Positions 10,079-18,200 of a DNA stretch of 64,000 bases are shown here, one piece after another. The stretch is from Flavobacterium segetis (GTDB lineage Bacteria > Bacteroidota > Bacteroidia > Flavobacteriales > Flavobacteriaceae), in assembly GCF_900129575.1 (NCBI RefSeq), contig NZ_FQWE01000002.1, positions 372,001 to 436,000 on the forward strand, given 5' to 3'. Both the position numbers and the translations under genes were made by a program. The stretch's first letter is position 1. Every line of letters starts with the position of its first letter. The notes beneath the pieces were generated by a model. The model was not told the DNA's origin, did not search any database, and saw only the letters and a list, made by a program, of their open reading frames with translations.

Positions 10079-10261
10079 TTAATCTCTGTTATCACACCAT
10101 GCTGCTCCCATAGCACCCGTTTGCCTTGCAGTTGTGTCATCTGATGTTGTAAAATAAACCCTACCGCCGCCTGCGCAATTGTGTACCCATCTTTTAGCAT
10201 AAGTTGATAATGGTGACAATGACATTAATGCTACTGCTACAATTAAAAAAGATTTTTTCAT
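10079..10261 (-). CDS. Small exported peptide with two cysteines
   Basis: I chose the ATG at 10261 because it starts a textbook signal peptide: MKKS, a hydrophobic core LIVAVALMSL, then cleavage around STYAK. The mature product is only about 36-38 residues. It begins KRWVHNCAGGGRVYF, has a Thr/Asp/Ala-rich middle and ends with a second cysteine in AAWCDNRD, so one disulphide is possible. I do not recognise the family. It lies directly upstream, on the same strand, of the GLPGLI and barrel genes and downstream of a broken response regulator. A ligand or substrate role for the barrel protein is a guess. A clear export signal and the gene context support a real gene despite its size. Confidence 0.7.
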   Translation of the reverse strand: MKKSFLIVAVALMSLSPLSTYAKRWVHNCAGGGRVYFTTSDDTTARQTGAMGAAWCDNRD

Positions 10262-10590
10262 GTTGTCAATTATTAGTTGCCCCATTTAGGACTTGAGCGG
10301 TTAGGTTAGTCATGAAAGCTATTTTATCGTGTTGCCTATTGCACTATTTCATTTTTTTTCTTTGGGAAAAATAAACAAATCCCGCAATTCGTAGCTACTG
10401 AATATTTCATGCTTAGCTGTTAAATTTAATTTGTCTAAATGACAACAAATTAAAACGAAAAACTAAATCATATTGTAAATTTACACTGTGTTTTAATAAC
10501 TTAGAGGTATTTTTACTACCTTTTTTGTTAAATTTTTTAGTTAAATCGCAATATTTATAATGAAATGTATCGAAGTCCCTTTTTCAAATG
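10262..10590. other. Intergenic region upstream of the peptide gene
   Basis: An AT-rich stretch of about 330 bp with no coding frame. It should hold the promoter of the peptide group. CAAATTAA at about 10446 is one mismatch from a minus-strand TAnnTTTG -7 element, but no convincing -33 element was found. A small stem-loop, AGGTA/TACCT, lies at 10504-10520 and resembles the larger one at 10025-10053. Confidence 0.5.
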
Positions 10591-11244
10591 CTAAATAAGT
10601 CCCATTTTACGAGCCTCTCTTACAATATCTTCATCATTCCCTTTCGGAATATTCAATAATTCTTTTATTGTAGATTTTCTTTTATGAACTGCGCTCAGTG
10701 ACAAATCAATATAATTAGGAATGTTTTTTGTAGTAATGCCCTTGTCAATTAAAACAATAATTTCTCTGTTCAAACCATCAAAAATGCTAGAACTAAGCTT
10801 AATTTCATTTATAGTACCATTTATTTTTTCGCTTCTATAAACCTGCCCTGCTAAAACCTTTTTAAAGATCAAGCGAATGGAATCGTACGTAAGATCTGAT
10901 TTTTCTATCAGTCCTGCTGGATTCACAGTATTAATAATATTCTGTAATTTTATTTTATTGAAAAAACCAGAAATGAAAATAATTTTACAATTAGGGTATC
11001 TTTCCATCAAGAACAATGCTATATCTTGTCCACAGGAAAGCTTTTTTTCTAAAGATTGGGGCATACTAATATCTAAAACTGCTAAATCAATTTTTGAAAA
11101 CTTTTAAGTTTCTATAAAATTATAAGCTGCCTTTAAAGTATTTACAGCAGTAATGTTGGCATCCATACCAAGGTCACCTATTGCCATTTTATAACAGTCA
11201 GTTATCATAACATGGTCATCAACCACTAAAAAATTTAAAGACAT
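10591..11244 (-). pseudogene. NarL/FixJ-type response regulator interrupted by an in-frame stop
   Basis: Reading from the ATG at 11244 (MSLNFLVVDDHVMI, a receiver start with its acidic pair), the frame runs through residue 46 and meets TAA at 11106-11104. The same frame then continues without a shift: KFSKIDLAVLDISMP carries the expected phosphoacceptor aspartate at 11073-11071. A C-terminal helix-turn-helix follows (NIPNYIDLSLSAVHKRKSTI) and the tail REARKMGLI is typical of Flavobacteriia regulators. Restored length would be about 217 residues, normal for the family. The downstream fragment on its own lacks the start of the receiver. No partner kinase gene is adjacent. It may once have controlled the peptide/GLPGLI/barrel genes downstream. 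A sequencing error cannot be excluded. Confidence 0.8.
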
Positions 11245-11877
11245 ACGTTTACAATTAAATTCATTGCTATTGTATTTTTTTAAAAACTCATTTTTTATAA
11301 TAAAATTTACATGTGGACATTGAAGCAAAAATTATTTTAGCGTGAGAGTTTTTTGACTATCCATTCGATTAAGTCCACTTAACACAATCTATAAATTCCT
11401 TTGCTTTTTGAACAAAACGTTACACATCGCTAGGCTTAGTGAAACAATACTAAAACTCAAATATTAAATTTACTACTAGTAAAACCATTAAAAAATTGTG
11501 GAATTTAATAGCTTGCACTATCCTTATAAGCGCAAAGCTATCTAAACTTTTAGGTCAAATATATTTCGAATAAATAAATTGTTACTGCACTGAAATAACA
11601 ACAATTTTCAAATATTAACGAGAGAAATTTGAAAAAAATTGCTTTCAAATTGTAAGAATATATAAAAAATTTAATAAATTATTAACACTTATAATAAGAT
11701 AATTTCCTGAGTGACAGTTTTTATAAAGATCTCTTTTTTTAAGGAAAAGGAAAGATAAATTACAAAATTTTTAATGAGGTTTTGAGGTTTTTTTAAAAAA
11801 ACATAAATCCGTTTAATTCCATTTACTTTTTATAGACTTAGAAAGCAAAAATAAGTACAACGTAATGCAATAGCTCC
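11245..11877. other. AT-rich intergenic region without a gene
   Basis: About 630 bp, very AT-rich, with no supported reading frame and no RNA gene that I can recognise. It would contain the promoter of the broken response regulator. It ends exactly where the duplicated RND gene end begins. Confidence 0.6.
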
Positions 11878-11997
11878 AAATGACAGCTGATTATGAGCAC
11901 CGAGAACTAAGCGAAGATGGTTTTACACCAAAGCATTAATTCCTTATTCTACAAATAAAAACGACCTGTTCATTAGTTTGAGCAGGTCGTTTTTTTG
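11878..11997 (+). repeat. Direct repeat, copy 2: orphan 3' end of an RND gene plus terminator
   Basis: This is a headless copy of the last 17 or so codons, stop codon and terminator of the RND gene at 3138-6308. In frame it reads MTADYEHRELSEDGFTPKH and then stop, against MIADYEHRELSEDGFTPKH in the intact gene. The terminator stem CGACCTGTTCA/TGAGCAGGTCG with its T run is kept at 11962-11997. No upstream RND sequence remains. It is either the displaced original gene end left by an insertion, or the scar of a tandem duplication followed by deletion. Confidence 0.9.
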
Positions 11998-12321
11998 TGG
12001 AAATGCGATTGATAAAACATTTACTTGTCTTTGATCTTATCAATTCCTTTCTTCACAGGAAGACTCTTCGACAGGCTCTGAGTGAAATTGAAACTTTATT
12101 TCAATTTGATTGATTCAACAAGAATCTAACAATTATCGGATATTTGCATTTTGCTATATAAAGCTAATCGTAGTTTCAATATATTTTACTTTCAGTTTGT
12201 CAAACTGAGCTCGTACGCAAAATCAACCACGCCATAATTAATTTCGAAAACTATAAATTAAACTCCAGATAACACTGTGCTGCAAATGAAAAGTTTAAAC
12301 CTGTAAATTATAAAATTTTTA
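11998..12321. other. Intergenic stretch with small inverted repeats
   Basis: No gene is seen. It contains AAATTGAAA/TTTCAATTT (12085-12107), a 9-bp inverted repeat, and CAGTTTG-T-CAAACTG (12193-12207), a 7-bp palindrome within a TTTGTCAAACTGAGC string. These look like intergenic repeat fragments. No function can be assigned. Confidence 0.45.
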
Positions 12322-12356
12322 CAAAAAAAAGGCTGTCTAAAATTTAGACAGCCTTT
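12322..12356 (-). terminator. Terminator of the adhesin/PorP/OmpA operon
   Basis: GGCTGTCTAAA/TTTAGACAGCC is a near-perfect palindromic stem, followed on the minus strand by eight U. It lies about 20 bp after the OmpA-family stop codon. Confidence 0.9.
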
Positions 12357-12377
12357 GCTTGTATAGTAGATATAAAT

Positions 12378-14321
12378 CTATTCCATTGAAATAATTACAA
12401 ATTCACTTCTTCTATTTGCTTGGTGTTCTTGCTCAGTACATTCAACGCCATCAGCGCATTTGTTTACTAATTGTGTTTCACCGTAACCCTTAGCAGTTAA
12501 GCGATCTGCTTTAATTCCTTTAGCGATTAGCCATGCTCTTGTTGCTTTAGCTCTTCTATCAGAAAGTTTCGCATTATAAATATTAGTTTGTCTACTATCC
12601 GTATGAGAGCGAATATCAATTTTCATTTTAGGATATTCTTGCATTACAATTAACAATTTCTCTAGTTCAAAAGCAGCATCTTTTCTAATGAATGATTTAT
12701 CTAAATCAAAGTAAAGAATTGGAATATCAAGTGATTTAGCAAGATCTGAACCTACATCAATTACTTTTTTACGTTTCTCTAGTTGAATAGGTTTCATTGT
12801 CTCACCACTTACTGGTACTATAATAACTTTGATTTCTTTAGTTTCGAATTCATCTTTCTCAGCTCTTAAATAGTACGTTTTACTGCAAACTACTTCTAAT
12901 GTATACTTACCATCTGAACCTGATTTAATTTCTTTAATTAGATTAAATAGCTCATCAAATAGACTTAATTTGGTATTAACTAAGATCAATCCTGTTTCTT
13001 GATCAGTTATGATACCTTTTAGCACTTGGCTGCAAATAGTTTTAGTTTCTAAGAATCTATAAATATCATCAGATCCTTTTCCACCCTCTCTATTAGAAGT
13101 AAAAAATCCAGATTTACTACTACTGTCAACTAAAAAACCAAAGTCATCATAGGAACTATTCACTGGCGCTCCAACATTTTGAATATCTTTAAAATTATCA
13201 GCAGCTGCTACATTGGTAACAAAAATATCTAAACCACCTAATCCAGGATGACCATCACTTGCAAAGTATAATTTGTTGTCAGCAGAAATAAAGGGGAACG
13301 TTTCTCTTGACTCTGTATTAATTGGCAATCCTAAATTTAGCGGAGTCCCGTAACTCCCATCTGCATTGATTGATACACTGAATAGATCTGACAGACCTTT
13401 TGTTCCTGGCATATCTGATGCGAAATACAGTGTTTTTTCATCAATACTAAGTGTTGGATGTGCTACGCTGTATTCATTACTGTTAAAAGGTAATTCTTGT
13501 ATGTCTACCCATTTACCATCTTTTTGTGTCGCTTTATATAATTTCAATAGCGTTACTTTATTAGCATCTTTACGTTTTTTGCCATCTAAGTAATTGTTTC
13601 TACTAAAATACATTGTAGAACCATCTTTAGTAAAAACAGGTGTTGATTCATGAAATTTACTATTTATAGTAGCGCTAAATCTTCCAGGTGCTCCCATTGA
13701 TCCATCAGCACTAATTTCAGAAGAGTACAGATTTGTGAAAGATTCATTGTTCCACTTAAATACTTTTTTCGATACTCCACCCGTATCACGTGCAGAAGCA
13801 AAAACTAAATTATTATTATACAATGCGCTTCCATAATCAGAGTAAACTGAATTTACACCTGCATCTGAAATCTCGTATCTTCCTGAATTCTCTTTAATGT
13901 TTTGCAAATAATCTCTTTGATTTGCAAAAAGTATTGCTCTTTGATCATCAGCAGATTTTGCAATAAACTTTTCAAGAATCATATCAGCTTTCTTGTAATT
14001 TTTTACAGCTTTTAAGGTTTGTGAATAACGGTAAAGGTACTCTACTTCTTGATTTGGATTCATGTCAAAAAGCTCCGTGTACCACTTTTCGGCCTTCTCT
14101 AAATTAGCAATGAAATAATAGGAATCACCTAATTTTTGAAACATATTTTCGTCTTTATAGCCTTTGTTTGCCACTTTTTCATAAGTCGCAATTGCATCTA
14201 CATAAGAGTAATCATCGAATTTTTTATCGGCTTTCTTAACACCTTTCTCTTGAGCAAACCCATTTAGGGTAAACATAAAAAGGATAACACCGTAACTGAA
14301 ATATTTGAAGTTGATTTTCAT
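12378..14321 (-). CDS. OmpA-family protein with TPR, PD40 and carboxypeptidase-regulatory domains (PorE-like architecture)
   Basis: A 647-residue protein. It has a signal peptide (about 1-23, ending NGFAQ) and TPR-like helices at about 30-130. PD40/WD40-like beta-propeller repeats at about 180-410 include the motifs STMYFSRNN, KTLYFASD and NKLYFASDGHPGLGGLDIF. A carboxypeptidase-regulatory-like domain lies at about 430-515. The C-terminal OmpA peptidoglycan-binding domain at about 535-647 carries IRSHTDSRQTNIYNAKLSDR and GYGETQ. This domain order matches PorE-type proteins, which link T9SS-related outer-membrane parts to peptidoglycan. It is the last gene of a three-gene minus-strand cassette, 14 bp after a PorP/SprF gene that follows a giant adhesin, so it probably anchors that adhesin's secretion or attachment module. 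It is one of several such paralogues expected in this lineage rather than necessarily the core PorE. Confidence 0.88.
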   Translation of the reverse strand: MKINFKYFSYGVILFMFTLNGFAQEKGVKKADKKFDDYSYVDAIATYEKVANKGYKDENMFQKLGDSYYFIANLEKAEKWYTELFDMNPNQEVEYLYRYSQTLKAVKNYKKADMILEKFIAKSADDQRAILFANQRDYLQNIKENSGRYEISDAGVNSVYSDYGSALYNNNLVFASARDTGGVSKKVFKWNNESFTNLYSSEISADGSMGAPGRFSATINSKFHESTPVFTKDGSTMYFSRNNYLDGKKRKDANKVTLLKLYKATQKDGKWVDIQELPFNSNEYSVAHPTLSIDEKTLYFASDMPGTKGLSDLFSVSINADGSYGTPLNLGLPINTESRETFPFISADNKLYFASDGHPGLGGLDIFVTNVAAADNFKDIQNVGAPVNSSYDDFGFLVDSSSKSGFFTSNREGGKGSDDIYRFLETKTICSQVLKGIITDQETGLILVNTKLSLFDELFNLIKEIKSGSDGKYTLEVVCSKTYYLRAEKDEFETKEIKVIIVPVSGETMKPIQLEKRKKVIDVGSDLAKSLDIPILYFDLDKSFIRKDAAFELEKLLIVMQEYPKMKIDIRSHTDSRQTNIYNAKLSDRRAKATRAWLIAKGIKADRLTAKGYGETQLVNKCADGVECTEQEHQANRRSEFVIISME

Positions 14322-14335
14322 AATATTAATTTGAT

Positions 14336-15262
14336 TTAGAAGAATCTAGGTGAAGTGATTCTGTTGAATTTACTAAAAAGTTCGAATCTTAAAAATATTT
14401 CATGAGATCCTGAATTATAATTTGCTAAGCGAGTCGTTTCTAAGTCATATCCATATCCTATAAACCACGAATCAGTTGCTTGAAATCCTACTAATGCACT
14501 TACCGCTGCGCTCCATCTATAGGCCGCACCAACAGTAAATTTTTCATTAAATAAGAAATTTGCACTTAAATCTACTTGAAGCGGCGCTCCCTGAACGACC
14601 TTAGTCATGATTGCTGGTTTAAATTTTAAATTGTAATTCAAATCAAAAACGTGTCCCGCAGTGAAATAGTAATTAATTCTTTCTCTAGCAATATAAGAGA
14701 ACGCGCCTGGACCTGCATATTTGTCAAAATGTTTAGTCTCAATCAAATTGGGAGCTGAAATTCCAATATATGTTTTATCGGAATATAAATATAAACCTGC
14801 ACCAATATTTGGTGAAAATTTGTTATCGATATTATTTTCAAAACTATAATCGTTAGCATCGTACTGATTCAACTTTCGAAAATCTACATTTAATAAGTTA
14901 GCGGATGCTTTTAATCCAAAAGCTAGTTTAAACTTTTCAGAGGTATTAATATTGTATGAGAAATCTACCGCAATATTATTCTCATCAGATGGTCCAATTC
15001 TATCATTTATTATTGACAATCCAATTCCAACATTTGTATTATTTATAGGTGTATTAATTGAGGCTGCATTAGTTACTGGCGCTCCATCTAATCCTACCCA
15101 TTGCGTTCTATGCAATGCAAATATGCTCATCGCCTGACGTGAACCTGCATAAGCAGGATTCACGTTTATCGTATTGTACATATATTGTGTGAACTGGGCG
15201 TCTTGTTGTGCTCTTACGCTTACTGACAGCAACAGTAGTATTATTATTAATTTTGTTTTCAT
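14336..15262 (-). CDS. Type IX secretion system membrane protein, PorP/SprF family
   Basis: A 308-residue protein with a signal peptide (1-18, ending SVRAQ), then QDAQFTQYMYNTINVNPAYAGSR, the hallmark start of the PorP/SprF family. Repeated amphipathic beta strands follow, as in an outer-membrane barrel. SprF-type proteins are needed for surface delivery or attachment of a partner adhesin, usually encoded just upstream and bearing a type B T9SS sorting domain. Exactly that arrangement is present: the adhesin gene ends 35 bp upstream and an OmpA-family gene follows after 14 bp. The partner relationship is inferred from this layout. Confidence 0.92.
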   Translation of the reverse strand: MKTKLIIILLLLSVSVRAQQDAQFTQYMYNTINVNPAYAGSRQAMSIFALHRTQWVGLDGAPVTNAASINTPINNTNVGIGLSIINDRIGPSDENNIAVDFSYNINTSEKFKLAFGLKASANLLNVDFRKLNQYDANDYSFENNIDNKFSPNIGAGLYLYSDKTYIGISAPNLIETKHFDKYAGPGAFSYIARERINYYFTAGHVFDLNYNLKFKPAIMTKVVQGAPLQVDLSANFLFNEKFTVGAAYRWSAAVSALVGFQATDSWFIGYGYDLETTRLANYNSGSHEIFLRFELFSKFNRITSPRFF

Positions 15263-15297
15263 ATTCTTCTATTTAAAACTTAGGGAATTTGTATTAA

Positions 15298-18200
15298 TTA
15301 TCTGTTTATATATAAATAACCTGCTTTTTCAAATGATGTAGCAGCACTATCTTTATATCTCAAAATATAATAATAGGTTCCTTCAGGTAATTCATCAGAT
15401 TGTCTGACTGTTACTCTTCCTTCTGACATACCTCTAAAGGCATTTTCTTGGTTATTATATCCTCTTTTTTCAAATACCAATACTCCCCATCGATTGTATA
15501 TTTCAACACTATTATCAGGATAACATTCTAAACCTCTGATTCGGAAAATTTTATTATCACCGTTTCCATTTGGAGCAAGAGCATTAAAGATTTCGATAAC
15601 ACAACCTGAAATTCCTAATACTGTGGGGCTATCATCAGTTATAGTATTTCCATCTGATAAATCATTTACAATAATTCCGGATGGGCTTGTTGCTTCAACA
15701 ATTGCTTGATTTGAAACACTTCCTAAGTTTATGTCTGCTTGAGTCAACACATAGATTCCGCTGTAAGCCGCACTGTTAGTAACTCCAACTCCTAAAGTTG
15801 TAATTGGAAGTCCAGTTAAAACTAATCCTGGCAAACCATCTGTTACAGTTACGTTAGTAAGATCGACATTCCCAGTATTTGTGATTGCAAAGTTGTAAGT
15901 GATTGTCTCCCCAACTTGCGCAAAACCATCGCCATTTTCGTCATTGAAAACTGCTGTCTTTACGATTGAAATTGCAGGTGACTCAATTAGTGGAATTGTT
16001 ACAGTTGCTGGTGAAAGATCTACTAAACCTCCATTATCTCTTGCAGTTACCGTAAAGCTTGCAGATGTTCCGCTGAAAGAAACACTTGGTGTAAATCTTA
16101 ATAAAGCAGATTCAGCTATTGTTAATACCTGATTTAGTACTACTGGTACTCCGTTAAGTGTTAATACTCCCGATAAAACATCTGGTAAAGTTCTAATAAT
16201 ATAAGTAACAACACTTCCATCTACGTCAGCACCTGACAGAGCTGGTAATGCTTGAGCAATTCCACTTTTTCCTAAACCTGGGGTAACTGTAATATCTGCA
16301 GTTGTAGGTGGCACATTTGTAACTAGTATACTCACAATTGACGGTGCACTAAGTGCATTATCATTATCAGTTGCTGTGTAAGCAAATGTAACTGTTCCTG
16401 TAAATCCTAGCGCAGGTCTAAATTTCAATCCTGCAGCATCTGATGCTGACAATACCGTATTTACATTAACTGGAGTTAGACCATCGTTCAAATACAAGAT
16501 TCCTTGTACTGGATTTGGCAATGTTGTTACGATGAAACCGTCTGGTTTTATTGTCCCATCAATGTCAATACCTGTTAATGCTAATACTGCTTTTGCAGTT
16601 CCATCATTTACTATTGGAGTCGATACAATTAAAGTAGCTATTGGTGGGTCAACGACAGGCGTTACAGTTATTATTACTTCTGCTCCAGTAGAAGTGGTTC
16701 CATCTGTAATCTGATAAGGAATTCTAACCTCACCATTGTAGTTAACATTTGGTGTGAAAGTAATAACTCCTGCTGTTGTAACTGTTACTATCCCATTAGG
16801 TACTGTAATAGTTTGTGCGGTTCCTGGTGTTAAAGGAATTCCATTAATTGAAACAATCGTTGGAGTTGTTCCGTCTGGATCGTTATCATTTACTAGTGGC
16901 GTTAAAACAACCGGCGTATCTTCTGGTACAGTTATTACATCATCAACTGCTACTGGTGCATCATTTACTGGAGTTACCGTTATAACAAGTGTAGCTGTGG
17001 CAGTTCCTGTATTTCCATCGCTTACTGTGTAAGTAGCTATTGGAACTGTTCCATTGTAATTTAATGCTGGGACAAAAGTATAACTTCCATCAGCGTTGAT
17101 TGTTAAATTGCCTTCTACTAAATTAGCTGTTGTTCCTGCTACATAAGTTGTTGCTCCAATTACAAACTGTGTAATTGTAAGTGTATTTCCGTCTACGTCT
17201 GTATCGTTTTGCAATAAGTCTTTAGCCGAACCATTTGCAACAGTGATTGTAGTGTCCTCTGGTGTTGAATCAGTTTCACCTATAGCCACTGGTGCATCAT
17301 TTACTGGAGTTACCGTGATGGCAATTTTTCCTATGTTAGATACTAATCCTGCATTATCAATTACTGTATAGTCGATAGGCGTTGCTGTGCCGTTGTAGTT
17401 CGCTACCGGTGTAAAGGTTACTACACCTAAGTTGTTTACCGTGTACGTTCCTTCGCCTGTTACGGTGAATGTCGTTTGGATTCCTGCTGTAGCTGGATCT
17501 AAATCTACTGTGGTTGCATTTATTGTTCCATCAACATCAGTGTCATTTGTAGTCACATTTAGAGTAACTGCTGTGTCTTCATTGGTGGTTACTGCGTCAT
17601 TAACTGCTATTGGTGCATCGTTGACTGCTGTTACGGTGATGGCAATTTTTCCTATATTAGATACTAATCCTGCATTATCATTTACTGTATAGTCGATAGG
17701 CGTTGCTGTGCCGTTGTAGTTCGCTACCGGTGTAAATGTTACTACTCCTAGGTTACTTACGCTATACGTTCCTTCGCCTGTTACGGTGAATGTCGTTTGG
17801 ATTCCTGCTGTAGCTGGATCCAAATCTACTGTGGTTGCATTTATTGTTCCATCAACATCGGTGTCGTTTGTAGTCACATTTAGAGTAACTGCTGTGTCTT
17901 CGTTGGTGGTTGCTGCGTCATTAACTGCTACTGGTGCATCATTGACTGCTGTTACGGTGATTACTTGATTGGCAGTGGCAGTTAATGTCCCATCTGTAAT
18001 GACATAAGGGAAGGTTACTGAACCATTATAATTTAACGCTGGTGTAAATGTAATTACTCCTAAAGCCGTAATATTAACAGTTCCGTTAGTTACAGCAATT
18101 GTTTGTACTGTTCCTGGCGTTAACGCTGTTCCATTGATCGATTGGATCGTTGGAGTAGTTCCATCTGGATCACTATCGCCTGTCAATGGTAATAATGTTA

